Program-made: the position numbers and the translations under genes | Part shown: positions 1 to 10,156 of the stretch, one piece after another | Layout: each line of letters starts with the position of its first letter | Numbering within the stretch: the stretch's first letter is position 1 | DNA from: an uncultured Collinsella sp. | GTDB lineage: Bacteria > Actinomycetota > Coriobacteriia > Coriobacteriales > Coriobacteriaceae | Reading direction: 5' to 3' | DNA: 64,000 bases | Assembly (NCBI GenBank): GCA_900758475.1 | Contig: CAAERQ010000005.1 | Coordinates: 1-64,000 of the forward strand | The notes under the pieces: generated by a model | The model's input: only the letters and a program-made list of their open reading frames with translations | What the model was told of the DNA's origin: nothing | Databases searched by the model: none

Positions 1-212
1 GCGAGAAGGTCGAGATCACGCTCATGCGCGGCAAGGACGAGAAGAAGGTCACGGTCGAGCTGGGCTCCGACGAGGAGCTGCAGAACCAGCAGCAGGACGA
101 CAGCGCGACTGACACCGGCAACGGCGGTATTACCGACGAGCAGCTGCGCCAGTACCTGGAGGAACTGCTGGGCCAGCAGGGCCAAGGCCAGGGCTACGGT
201 CAGGGTTACTAA
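1..212 (+). CDS. C-terminus of trypsin-like serine protease with PDZ domain (HtrA/DegP-like), partial
   Basis: The gene enters from the left edge and is read in the frame starting at base 3; its start lies outside the window. The visible 69 residues begin EKVEITLMRGKDEKKVTVEL, which matches the last strands of an HtrA/DegP PDZ domain (family knowledge). An acidic, Gln-rich tail follows and ends in GQGQGQGYGQGY, a low-complexity end not needed for catalysis. The stop is TAA at 210-212 and a strong terminator follows at 240-280. The protease domain itself cannot be seen, so the identification rests on the PDZ-like end only. Confidence 0.6.
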   Translation, partial: EKVEITLMRGKDEKKVTVELGSDEELQNQQQDDSATDTGNGGITDEQLRQYLEELLGQQGQGQGYGQGY

Positions 213-239
213 CGGGCCGTATTGCACATATCGAAGCCA

Positions 240-280
240 GAGGGGCTGTCCCGCCAACGCGGGACAGCCCCTCTTTTCTT
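240..280 (+). terminator. Rho-independent terminator of the HtrA-like gene
   Basis: A perfect 15-bp stem (240-254 with 259-273) with a CAAC loop is followed by TTTTCTT. It lies 28 bp after the stop codon of the protease gene. Confidence 0.93.
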
Positions 281-283
281 ATT

Positions 284-312
284 GATCCGTTGGGGACGGA
301 GGAAAACGGATC
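284..312. repeat. GATCCGTT palindromic repeat, copy 1
   Basis: Inverted repeat GATCCGTT / AACGGATC. Read on the minus strand, 17 bases (312-296) are identical to 7996-8012, where a second copy lies inside the end of an ABC transporter gene. It sits between the terminator at 240-280 and ligA. Confidence 0.7.
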
Positions 313-340
313 ATTTAAAGCTGATAAGAGCATGATTTGA

Positions 341-2689
<2,349 letters not shown>

Positions 2690-2709
2690 GACATCGATAA
2701 TCAAATTAG

Positions 2710-2751
2710 AAAACCTCCCGGAAAGGTTGATACTTTCCGGGAGGTTTTTAT
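2710..2751 (+). terminator. Rho-independent terminator of ligA
   Basis: A perfect 16-bp stem (2710-2725 with 2733-2748) ends in a T-rich tract, 20 bp after the ligA stop codon. Confidence 0.93.
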
Positions 2752-2906
2752 TTGGGCGTGGTGGCGGGCAGCATGATCTGCGTCATGTAGGTTGCTGAGG
2801 GTGACCCTGCGGAGCGGTGTCGTTCCGGAGCGATAGAAGATTCATACAAAGCAAAGGGGCCCCGCAGTGAGGTTCCACAACGGGGCTGCCCCATTGTGAT
2901 GAGTTT

Positions 2907-2940
2907 TATACACTTTAACATTAACATTAACGTGTATACT
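2907..2940 (+). promoter_or_regulatory. Promoter/operator of the Phd-PIN module
   Basis: Inverted arms TATACAC (2907-2913) and GTGTATA (2932-2938) enclose direct TTAACA repeats. The right arm overlaps a good -10 box, TATACT (2935-2940). Antitoxin autorepression from such a site is usual for type II modules; here it is inferred. Confidence 0.55.
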
Positions 2941-2973
2941 TAGCAGTGAAGATATATGTTGAGAGGAGCAGTT

Positions 2974-3366
2974 ATGGTTACCGTCGCGTTTTCGGAACTG
3001 CGCCAAAACCTTACGCAGGTGGCCGAAAAGGTTGCCAATGAGGGCGAGGAGGTTGTGGTCTTCAAGCGGAGCAAGCCGTTGTTCAAGATCGTGCCGCTCG
3101 ACTATCAAAGCCCGGTTGCAGTGGAATATGACGCTGCCCAGGAGCGCGGGGGTGCAAAGCCGACGTGCGGCTCGGACAAGCCCAAGCGCGACGTGGGTAC
3201 GATGTGGCATCCCAAGATCACCTGGAAGGAGATCCGTGAGATGCTCGCGGAGAATGAGGACTACCAGGAGTATCTCGATATCGTAGCCAAAATGCCAAAA
3301 GGAACGCCGCTCGATACGATGACGGTTGAAGATGAAAAGCGCGTCGCGAGGGAGCGCTACCTATGA
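2974..3366 (+). CDS. Type II toxin-antitoxin antitoxin, Phd/YefM-like
   Basis: A 130-residue antitoxin. Its N-terminus MVTVAFSELRQNLTQVAEKV resembles the Phd/YefM DNA-binding fold, followed by the typical strand EEVVVFKRSKPLFKIVPLD. The C-terminal half, which would bind and neutralise the toxin, is longer than in most Phd proteins. ATG 2974 was chosen over ATG 2956 because GAGAGGAG precedes it at the right distance. The stop overlaps the toxin start (ATGA at 3363-3366), so the two genes are translationally coupled. Autoregulation through the inverted repeat at 2907-2938 is likely. Confidence 0.85.
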   Translation: MVTVAFSELRQNLTQVAEKVANEGEEVVVFKRSKPLFKIVPLDYQSPVAVEYDAAQERGGAKPTCGSDKPKRDVGTMWHPKITWKEIREMLAENEDYQEYLDIVAKMPKGTPLDTMTVEDEKRVARERYL

Positions 3367-3785
3367 GAGCATTTCTCGATACCAATTTTCTGCTCGATTG
3401 CGTGCTTCCGGGCCGGCCGGAGCACGCAGCGGCGCAAACGATCAAGGGGCTCGTCGACGTGGGGCTTATCGAAGGCGTTGTTTCGGCCTGCTCTCTCAAG
3501 GACGCGTATTACATTCTCACCAAACAGGCCGGCGAGGCGCGCGGGCGCGAGGTAGTGCGCGACTGCCTTAAGAGCTACTCGGTAGAGTCTCTCGACCAAG
3601 AGGCTTGTTTTGCCTCCGCCTATTCCGATGAGCCGGACTTTGAGGACGGCTGTATCCGTGCGATGGCCGAGCGTGCCGGCGTGGACTTTATTATCACGCG
3701 TGACCGCGCCGCTTTTGTGCGCTCGACCATCAAGACCTTCTCGCCTGCAGAGTTCATCCGTGCGTTTCCGATTCCGGAGGAGTAA
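3363..3785 (+). CDS. PIN-domain toxin, VapC-like
   Basis: A 140-residue PIN-domain protein, expected to be a Mg2+-dependent ribonuclease toxin. The acidic active-site residues are visible: Asp6 in FLDTNF, Asp95 in DFEDG and Asp114 in ITRDR. It overlaps its antitoxin by 4 bp, the standard arrangement. Pairing of a PIN toxin with a Phd-type antitoxin is well known. Its RNA target cannot be read from the sequence. Confidence 0.9.
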   Translation: MRAFLDTNFLLDCVLPGRPEHAAAQTIKGLVDVGLIEGVVSACSLKDAYYILTKQAGEARGREVVRDCLKSYSVESLDQEACFASAYSDEPDFEDGCIRAMAERAGVDFIITRDRAAFVRSTIKTFSPAEFIRAFPIPEE

Positions 3786-3858
3786 AACCGCCATATCGAG
3801 GACTGTCTCCAGTGTGGTAGATCTTCTGTAGCCGACGCTCGTTAGTTGAGCTACACTT

Positions 3859-3880
3859 CATAATTATGTACATAATTATG
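3859..3880 (+). promoter_or_regulatory. Perfect 22-bp palindromic operator of the second TA module
   Basis: CATAATTATG occurs at both ends of this 22-bp stretch with TA between them, and the whole is a perfect palindrome. It contains a -10-like CATAAT (3871-3876) and lies downstream of TTGAGC (3846-3851). The antitoxin ATG is 13 bp further on. A bound antitoxin would block the promoter. Confidence 0.75.
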
Positions 3881-3893
3881 ATTGGAGTTGAAC

Positions 3894-4163
3894 ATGCCCG
3901 TTTGCGTTCCAATTAAAGATATGCGGGACACCGCGAAATTCTCGGAGCTCGTTGAAACTACTCCTGGTCCAGTGACTGTTACAAAAAACGGCTATAGCAA
4001 ATTTGTTGTACTTCGATCCGAGGACTACGACCTCATGGTTCAGGAACAGGCTAAGGCTCGCCTGATGGCTCGTATAGCTGTGGCCGAGCGGGAGCGTGCT
4101 GCCGGCACGGCGCGTGATGCCTTTGAGGCCCTCGATGACCTTGAGGCAAAATATGGCCTATAA
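3894..4163 (+). CDS. Type II antitoxin, Phd/YefM family
   Basis: An 89-residue antitoxin beginning MPVCVPIKDMRDTAKFSELV, with the Phd/YefM motif VTVTKNGYSKFVVLRSEDYD and a charged C-terminal helix. ATG 3894 has GGAG six bases upstream and is preferred over TTG 3882. The gene overlaps the toxin by 11 bp. Its base composition is visibly more AT-rich than neighbouring genes, which suggests acquisition by transfer. The perfect palindrome just upstream is the likely autoregulatory operator. Confidence 0.9.
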   Translation: MPVCVPIKDMRDTAKFSELVETTPGPVTVTKNGYSKFVVLRSEDYDLMVQEQAKARLMARIAVAERERAAGTARDAFEALDDLEAKYGL

Positions 4164-4488
4164 CGTCAAGATTCTGCCTACAGCTGAACAAGAAGTTGAC
4201 GATATCGTTGATTATCTATTGGGGCATGGTATTTTTACCGCCCGGCACTTTCCTGATAAATACCGTAGTCAGCTCCAGCTTCTTCAAAGTGGTGTAGTTG
4301 ACTACGGCTTATCGAAGTTGCCCGAGCTTGCAGTGCTTGGTTACCATGCTTGCCTCGTTAATTCTTATGTAATGCTTTATTACTACGATAACGAGGACGT
4401 TGTGATTGCCCATGTTTTTCACCAAAGCCAAGATTATGCCGCATTGGTGATATCTAGAAATCGATTCGAGTTGCTAGATGATGATTAG
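4153..4488 (+). CDS. RelE/ParE-family toxin
   Basis: A 111-residue toxin beginning MAYNVKILPTAEQEVDDIVD, with the family's C-terminal pattern VIAHVFHQSQDYAAL. RelE members cut mRNA in the ribosome and ParE members poison gyrase; the sequence does not settle which applies. The start at 4153 lies inside the last codons of the antitoxin, so translation is coupled. The AT-richer composition matches its antitoxin and not the flanking genes. The stop (TAG 4486-4488) overlaps the base of the hairpin at 4487-4532. Confidence 0.85.
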   Translation: MAYNVKILPTAEQEVDDIVDYLLGHGIFTARHFPDKYRSQLQLLQSGVVDYGLSKLPELAVLGYHACLVNSYVMLYYYDNEDVVIAHVFHQSQDYAALVISRNRFELLDDD

Positions 4489-4532
4489 TAAGAACCGCCC
4501 GGAAGTATGATGCCTTCCGGGCGGTTCTTACT
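4487..4532. terminator. Convergent terminator between the TA module and the MATE gene
   Basis: A 19-bp perfect stem (4487-4505 with 4514-4532) with a short loop. The T-tract is weak on both strands, so it may act in both directions between convergent genes. Confidence 0.65.
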
Positions 4533-4625
4533 TTGCTGGGGCAACCGGCACCGCGATCCGCGTCACTTGGGTCGCCGGGTCGTCGCTGATGATGTCGTCG
4601 ATAAGGGCGATTTCGCGTTGCCCCG

Positions 4626-5972
4626 CTACGCTGCCAACTTGTCAAAAGCCCCGCGTCGGTTGAGCACGGTAAACGCGACAACACAGATGACTGCCGACAG
4701 AATCGACCCGCACGGCGAAGCGATGCCCATGGGAAACAGCGTGTCGGAATAGGCGTTCGACAGCAGCCACGCGCCCGGCACGCGAATGAGCGCCACGGCC
4801 AGCACGTTGTGCGCAAAGCCGATGTAGCTCTTGCCATACGCAGCGAAAAAGCCGCTAAAGCAAATGTGGATGCCGGCAAAAATCGCGTCGAAAATATAGC
4901 TGCGCATATAGCCGGTGCCGGCCGCGACCACCGCAGAGTCCTTGGCAAAAAAGCCGATAAACGCCGGCGCCACCAGCCACATCAGCACCGTGATCAGGCA
5001 GCCGTACACCACCGAGATCGTCATGGCGTCTTTAAGCACCTGACATGCGCGGTCGCCCTTGCCCGCGCCGGCGTTTTGCGCCGTGAGCGCGCTGACGGTG
5101 GCACCCATGGAACTCGGCACAATGAACAAAAAGCTGATCATCTTCTCGACCAGGCCCACGGCGGCGGCGTCGACGAGCCCTCGGTGGTTGGCAATGACGG
5201 TGATGAACATAAACGCCACCTGGATGCAGCCGTCCTGCACGGCCACGGGCACGCCGATCTTAAGAATGCTGCCGAGCACCTCGGGCTGGGGGCGCAGGTC
5301 GCTGCGCTTAACGTGGATGTTCGTGCGGCGGCTCTTGAGCCACACGAGTGCGAGGGCAACGCTGGCCGTCTGGGCGGTTACCGTGCCGAGCGCCGCGCCC
5401 ACGGGGCCGAGCCCCATGTGCCCGATAAACAGAAAATCGAGCGCGATGTTAATGATGCACGCCACGCCGATCACGTACATGGGCGAGCGCGAATCGCCCA
5501 GGCCGCGAAAGATGGCCGAGAGGATGTTGTATGCGGCGATAAACGGAATGCCGACAAAGCAGATATGCAGGTAGGCGGCGGTGCCATCGACCGCCTCGGG
5601 CGGCGTGCCAATGAGCGCCACGATTTGCGGGCATAGTGCAAACAAGATGACGGCCAGTACCACCGAGACGCCCATAAAGAGCGTGATGGTGTTGCCGATG
5701 GCGGTCTCGGCGCGGTCGAAGCGGCGCGAACCCACGGCGTGGCCGACGATGACCGTCGTTCCCATGGCCAGGCCCACGAGCGTCACGGTAATGATATAGA
5801 GCGTCTGCGCGCCATTGCCCACGGCGGTGATGCCGGCAGCGCCGCTAAACTGCCCCATCATGTACAGGTCGGCCATGCCGTAGAGCATCTGCAAAAAGTA
5901 CGAGAGCATATAGGGCAGAGCAAAGACCGCGATGGTCTTAAGGACATTGCCGCGTGTGAGGTCGTGTTCCAT
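4626..5972 (-). CDS. MATE-family multidrug/toxin exporter
   Basis: A 448-residue membrane protein with about 12 hydrophobic segments and the two-fold MATE layout. It starts MEHDLTRGNVLKTIAVFALP, and MATE-typical segments such as QMLYGMADLYMMGQFSGA and GLGDSRSPM are visible. Such exporters expel cationic compounds using Na+ or H+ gradients at the inner membrane; the substrate here is unknown. It diverges from the ABC exporter pair, and the shared 260-bp control region carries several inverted repeats. No regulator gene is adjacent. Confidence 0.92.
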   Translation of the reverse strand: MEHDLTRGNVLKTIAVFALPYMLSYFLQMLYGMADLYMMGQFSGAAGITAVGNGAQTLYIITVTLVGLAMGTTVIVGHAVGSRRFDRAETAIGNTITLFMGVSVVLAVILFALCPQIVALIGTPPEAVDGTAAYLHICFVGIPFIAAYNILSAIFRGLGDSRSPMYVIGVACIINIALDFLFIGHMGLGPVGAALGTVTAQTASVALALVWLKSRRTNIHVKRSDLRPQPEVLGSILKIGVPVAVQDGCIQVAFMFITVIANHRGLVDAAAVGLVEKMISFLFIVPSSMGATVSALTAQNAGAGKGDRACQVLKDAMTISVVYGCLITVLMWLVAPAFIGFFAKDSAVVAAGTGYMRSYIFDAIFAGIHICFSGFFAAYGKSYIGFAHNVLAVALIRVPGAWLLSNAYSDTLFPMGIASPCGSILSAVICVVAFTVLNRRGAFDKLAA

Positions 5973-6022
5973 GGGCGGGGCTTTCTGGCTTGGTTCGTTT
6001 AGCTACCAGTGTAGTGAAAACC

Positions 6023-6043
6023 CTACAACGATTGTAGAGTCAA
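6023..6043 (-). promoter_or_regulatory. Candidate promoter and operator of the MATE gene
   Basis: Minus-strand TTGACT (6043-6038) is followed directly by the palindrome CTACAA-n3-TTGTAG (6023-6037). Its position suggests a repressor or activator site; the -10 box is not clear. Confidence 0.4.
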
Positions 6044-6162
6044 GGTTTGTGTTGACGCCGGAGCGAAAAAAGTCTCGCGCACCATTATTCCGAGTGAATA
6101 TGGACACACATCACGAGAACTCGCCGCCGGCGCTAACCTTGCAGAAAACGATTTCGGAATAC

Positions 6163-6190
6163 TTGACACCATTATTCGGCGCGCAATAAT
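6163..6190 (+). promoter_or_regulatory. Promoter of the ABC exporter pair with inverted repeat
   Basis: TTGACA (6163-6168), a 16-bp spacer and AATAAT (6185-6190). Overlapping it is an inverted repeat ATTATT...AATAAT (6171-6190), and ACCATTATTC at 6168-6177 is repeated at 6081-6090 with its own TATTC-n5-GAATA dyad (6086-6100). Two related sites suggest one regulator. Confidence 0.65.
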
Positions 6191-6231
6191 ACGTGCGTTT
6201 GCGAACAACGTTTGATGGGGGTTGAACCTGC

Positions 6232-8055
6232 GTGCGCAATCTCAAAATACTGTTTTCCTATCTAGGGGCATACCGTCGCGATGCCATCCTCGGCGTGTTC
6301 TTTGTGTCGGTCGAGACGGTGCTCGAGCTGTTTATCCCGGTCATCATGGCCAACATCATCGATGTGGGCGTGCCTGCGTGTGATATCAACTACATGCTGC
6401 TACAGGGTGCGTACATGTTGGTGTGCGCTGCGCTTTCGCTGGTACTGGGCTTGGGTTATGCCCGCACGTCCGCCCGCGTTGCCTCGGGCCTAGGCGCCAA
6501 CCTGCGCGAGGCCGAGTACAAAAAGATTCAAACGCTCGCCTTTGGCAACCTGGACAACTACGACGCCAGCTCGCTCGTCACCCGCATGACCACGGACATC
6601 ACCGTTATCCAAAATGCTGTGGGCAACGGCTTTCGCCCTATGGTGCGCGGCCCGGTGACGCTTATCGTCGGCCTTATCTACGCGCTGATGCTGTCGCGCC
6701 CGCTCGCCACCGTCTTTGCGATCATCTTGCCCGTGCTGGCAATCGTGCTGGGCGTCATCACCTATCGCGTGAGTCCGCTCTACCGCCAACTCCAGACCTC
6801 GATGGACCACCTCAACGGCGTGGTACAGGAGGACCTCACCGCCGTGCGTGCCGTCAAGGCCTACGTTCGTACCGAGCACGAGGAGGCCAAGTTCGACACC
6901 GTCAATACCGAGCTCGCGCGCACTGCGACAAAGACCTTTGGCAGCGCGGTGCTCAACCTGCCGGTGTTTCAGCTGTCGATGTACGTGGCTGCGCTCTCCA
7001 TCCTGTGGATTGGCGGCCGCATGATTCTCGCCGGCAAGTTGGGTGTAGGCTCTCTCACGGGCTTTATGAGCTACGTGCTGCTGATCATGAACTCGCTCAT
7101 GATGATTTCCAACGTGTTTTTGCTGCTCACGCGCGCTCTTACGAGTGTGGGCCGTATCGCCGAGGTGCTCGACGAGGAACCCTTTATCGCCAACCCTGCG
7201 GGAGACCTCGCGACTGCGGCGCCAGCGGACGGCAGTATCGAGTTTCGCGACGTTTCCTTTAAATACCGCGCGGATGCAGCCGAGGACGTGCTCGAGCATA
7301 TCGACCTTTGCATCGAGCCGGGCTCCACGGTGGGCGTGCTCGGCGGCACGGGCTCGGGCAAGAGCTCGCTCGTGCAGCTCATCGCGCGCCTGTACGACGC
7401 GACTGAGGGCGCCGTGCTCGTGGGTGGGCGCGACGTGCGCGACTACGACCTGGTTGCCCTACGCGATGCGGTGGGCATTGTGCTGCAAAAGAACGTGCTG
7501 TTTACGGGCACCGTACGCGAGAACCTGCAGTGGGGCGCGCCCGATGCCACCGACGAGGAGTTGTTGGATGCCTGCCGTGCGGCGTGCGTGGACGAGTTTC
7601 TGGATCGCATCGGCGGGCTGGGCGGCGAGTTGGGCCAGGGTGGCGCCGGTGTTTCGGGCGGCCAGAAGCAACGCCTGTGCATCGCGCGCACGCTGCTCAA
7701 GTACCCGCGCGTGCTCATTTTTGATGACTCCACCAGCGCGGTCGATATGGCGACCGACGCCAAGATTCGCGAGCATATCGCCCAGATTCCCGACACGACG
7801 GTGATCATCATCGCCCAGCGTATCGCAAGCGTGATGGATGCCGATCGCATTGTGGTGCTGGATGACGGCCGTGTCCACGGTGTGGGCACGCATGAGGAGT
7901 TGCTGGCAGGTGACAACATCTACCAGGAGATTTACGCCTCGCAGATGGAGTTCGCGGGTGATGCGAGCGACGACGGTGATGTCGACGACGCGAACGATCC
8001 GTTTTCCTCCGTCGCATACGGATCATCCCTGGAAGGGGGTGAGCGCCATGCCTAA
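6232..8055 (+). CDS. ABC exporter, TMD-NBD half-transporter with degenerate ATPase site
   Basis: A 607-residue half-transporter with six N-terminal membrane helices (about 15-310) and a C-terminal nucleotide-binding domain. It has Walker A GGTGSGKSS (from 371), signature VSGGQKQR (474) and Walker B ending FDDSTSAVD. The residue after Walker B is Asp499 in place of the catalytic Glu. This is the mark of the degenerate site in heterodimeric exporters such as TM287/288 or BmrCD. The start is GTG 6232 after GATGGGGG. The C-terminus reads through a genomic repeat (NDPFSSVAYGS). It overlaps the partner gene by 8 bp. Confidence 0.93.
   Translation: MRNLKILFSYLGAYRRDAILGVFFVSVETVLELFIPVIMANIIDVGVPACDINYMLLQGAYMLVCAALSLVLGLGYARTSARVASGLGANLREAEYKKIQTLAFGNLDNYDASSLVTRMTTDITVIQNAVGNGFRPMVRGPVTLIVGLIYALMLSRPLATVFAIILPVLAIVLGVITYRVSPLYRQLQTSMDHLNGVVQEDLTAVRAVKAYVRTEHEEAKFDTVNTELARTATKTFGSAVLNLPVFQLSMYVAALSILWIGGRMILAGKLGVGSLTGFMSYVLLIMNSLMMISNVFLLLTRALTSVGRIAEVLDEEPFIANPAGDLATAAPADGSIEFRDVSFKYRADAAEDVLEHIDLCIEPGSTVGVLGGTGSGKSSLVQLIARLYDATEGAVLVGGRDVRDYDLVALRDAVGIVLQKNVLFTGTVRENLQWGAPDATDEELLDACRAACVDEFLDRIGGLGGELGQGGAGVSGGQKQRLCIARTLLKYPRVLIFDDSTSAVDMATDAKIREHIAQIPDTTVIIIAQRIASVMDADRIVVLDDGRVHGVGTHEELLAGDNIYQEIYASQMEFAGDASDDGDVDDANDPFSSVAYGSSLEGGERHA
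7996..8024. repeat. GATCCGTT palindromic repeat, copy 2, inside coding sequence
   Basis: Same 17-base core as the repeat at 284-312, here read in frame as NDPFSSV near the end of the first ABC gene. The dyad arms are GATCCG (7996-8001) and CGGATC (8019-8024). Confidence 0.7.
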
Positions 8056-9946
8056 GACTTCCGCTCAGGCTCGTCCGGCCAATCTGCGCCGAACGCTCCG
8101 CCGCTTGCTCTCCTACATGGGGCATGCCAAGTTCTCGCTGCTGGCGGTTGGCGTGCTGGCCTCCATCGCCGCCATCGCGAGCCTTGCCGGCACCTATATG
8201 GTGCGCCCCATCGTCAACGGCCTGGCCGCGGGCGGCGAGGAGCTGCTCACCAAGCAGGTCATCGTAACGGCGATCATCTACGCCGCGGGCGTGCTCTCGG
8301 CTCTAGGCTACTCGCAGATCATGGTGCGCGCGGCCCAACGCGTGGTCTCCGACATCCGCCGTGACCTGTTCGCGCACATTCAGACGCTGCCGCTCAGCTA
8401 TTTCGACAGTACGCGCTCGGGCGACATCATGAGCTTTTTCACCAATGACGTCGACACCGTCTCCGAGGCGCTCAACAACAGCTTTGCCAACGTGATTCAG
8501 GCCGCCATTCAGGTTGTGGGCACCACGGCCATGCTCATCATCCTTAACTGGCAGCTCACGATTATCACGCTCGTGTGCGATGCGGCCATTGTGCTGTATG
8601 CGCGCTACTCGGGTGCGCACTCTAAGCGCTTCTTTGCCGCCCAGCAGGCATCGCTTGGCGACCTGGACGGATATATCGAAGAGATGGTCTCGGGCCAAAA
8701 GGTCATCAAGGTCTTTAATCGCGAGGCAGCGAATGTCGCCGGCTTCACCTGCCGCAACGATGAGCTTCGCCGCACCGGCACCGCCGCCGTGAGCTATGCC
8801 AACTCCATGGTGCCCATGACCGTCGTGATTGGCTACGTCAACTATGCCATCGTCGCCGTGGCGGGCGGCATGCTCTGCATCAACGGCCTGGCCGACGTGG
8901 GCGCGCTTGCAAGCTACCTGGTCTTTGTGCGCCAAGCCGCCATGCCCATCAACCAGTTTACGCAGCTCGGCAACTTCTTGCTCAACGCGTTGGCCAGTGC
9001 CGAGCGCCTGTTTGCGGCTATGGACCTTAAGCCTGAGGTGGACGAGGGCTGCGTGGAGCTGGTGCAGACGGGCGACGCCGCGTGGGCGTGGAAGATTCCC
9101 GAGGGCCAGGGTGTGGGCACGTACGGGCATCTGCACGACGTGGCCGCCGTTGATGAATCGGGTCGTGCGGTGGCAGCCGACGGTACCGAGCTTGTTACCG
9201 GTCTGGTCCCGCTCGCCGGCGACGTGCGCTTCCATGCCGTGGACTTTTCTTACGTGCCAGGCACCCGCGTGCTCACGGATCTCAACCTGTTCGCCAAACC
9301 GGGGCAAAAGATCGCCTTTGTTGGCTCGACGGGCGCCGGAAAGACGACCATCACCAACCTCATCAACCGCTTCTACGAGGTTGATGACGGCGAGATCACG
9401 TACGACGGTATCGACGTCAAGCATATCGCCAAGGCCAGCTTGCGCGGGTCGCTCGGCATTGTGCTACAGGATACGCACCTGTTTAGCGGCACCATTGCGC
9501 AGAACATCCGCTTTGGCAAGCTCGACGCGACTGACGAGGAAGTGCGCGCCGCTGCCGAGGCCGCCTGCGCCGACTCGTTTATCCGCCGCTTGCCACAAGG
9601 TTACGACACGCTCGTGACCGCGGACGGTGCCAACCTGTCACAGGGCCAACGCCAGCTGCTCGCCATCGCGCGCGTGGCCGTGGCCGATCCGCCGGTGCTC
9701 ATCTTGGACGAGGCCACGAGCTCCATCGACACGCGCACCGAAAAGCTTATCGAGCGCGGCATGGACCGCATCATGCGCGGCCGCACCACGTTTATGATTG
9801 CGCACCGCCTGTCCACGGTTCGCGACGCCGACGCCATCATGGTCCTCGAACACGGCCACATCATCGAGCGCGGCACGCACGAAGAGCTGCTCGCCCAGCA
9901 CGGCGAGTACTGGCAGCTGGCGCATGGCTTAAAAGAGTTGGATTAA
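8048..9946 (+). CDS. ABC exporter, TMD-NBD half-transporter with canonical ATPase site
   Basis: A 632-residue partner of the preceding gene. It has Walker A GSTGAGKTT (from 426), signature LSQGQRQ (530) and Walker B LILDEATSS with catalytic Glu555, so the heterodimer has one active and one degenerate site. A roughly 60-residue insert rich in Gly and Asp (around WAWKIPEGQGVGTYGHLHDV) separates the membrane and ATPase domains, which is unusual for the family. The ATG at 8048, inside the end of the first gene and after AAGGGGGTGAG, is preferred over a long upstream extension that only overlaps the first gene. Substrate unknown; lipid or drug export is typical. Confidence 0.94.
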   Translation: MPKTSAQARPANLRRTLRRLLSYMGHAKFSLLAVGVLASIAAIASLAGTYMVRPIVNGLAAGGEELLTKQVIVTAIIYAAGVLSALGYSQIMVRAAQRVVSDIRRDLFAHIQTLPLSYFDSTRSGDIMSFFTNDVDTVSEALNNSFANVIQAAIQVVGTTAMLIILNWQLTIITLVCDAAIVLYARYSGAHSKRFFAAQQASLGDLDGYIEEMVSGQKVIKVFNREAANVAGFTCRNDELRRTGTAAVSYANSMVPMTVVIGYVNYAIVAVAGGMLCINGLADVGALASYLVFVRQAAMPINQFTQLGNFLLNALASAERLFAAMDLKPEVDEGCVELVQTGDAAWAWKIPEGQGVGTYGHLHDVAAVDESGRAVAADGTELVTGLVPLAGDVRFHAVDFSYVPGTRVLTDLNLFAKPGQKIAFVGSTGAGKTTITNLINRFYEVDDGEITYDGIDVKHIAKASLRGSLGIVLQDTHLFSGTIAQNIRFGKLDATDEEVRAAAEAACADSFIRRLPQGYDTLVTADGANLSQGQRQLLAIARVAVADPPVLILDEATSSIDTRTEKLIERGMDRIMRGRTTFMIAHRLSTVRDADAIMVLEHGHIIERGTHEELLAQHGEYWQLAHGLKELD

Positions 9947-9990
9947 CCCGTTCGAGCACGATGCTTTGATCCCTCCGTGCCCCTCGCCTC

Positions 9991-10055
9991 AAACCATCAC
10001 AACATTCGACGGTTTTTGCCAAAAACGGGAAAAGCATCGAATGTTGTGATGGTTT
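9991..10055. repeat. Palindromic repeat family A, copy 1
   Basis: 18-bp perfect arms AAACCATCACAACATTCG (9991-10008) and their complement (10038-10055) around a variable centre. TTTTC follows, so it could also terminate the ABC operon. Related copies are at 11233, 15357 and 25257. Confidence 0.9.
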
Positions 10056-10156
10056 TTCTGCCACTCGACCGGGTGGAATCGCTTTCTTGCGCACGAAGGT
10101 GTGCGGACCCGTGGGCGGGGGAATAAGGTTGGTTATCCGACTCCATTGGAGGGCTT

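Noticed and set aside
4533..4625. Remnant of a gene after the MATE stop codon
   Set aside because: The minus-strand frame reads a plausible 30-residue tail beyond the stop, but it is too short to distinguish from chance.
7838..8047. 70-codon N-terminal extension of the second ABC gene
   Set aside because: It overlaps the first ABC gene in another frame and lacks family similarity; ATG 8048 with a strong ribosome site is the start.
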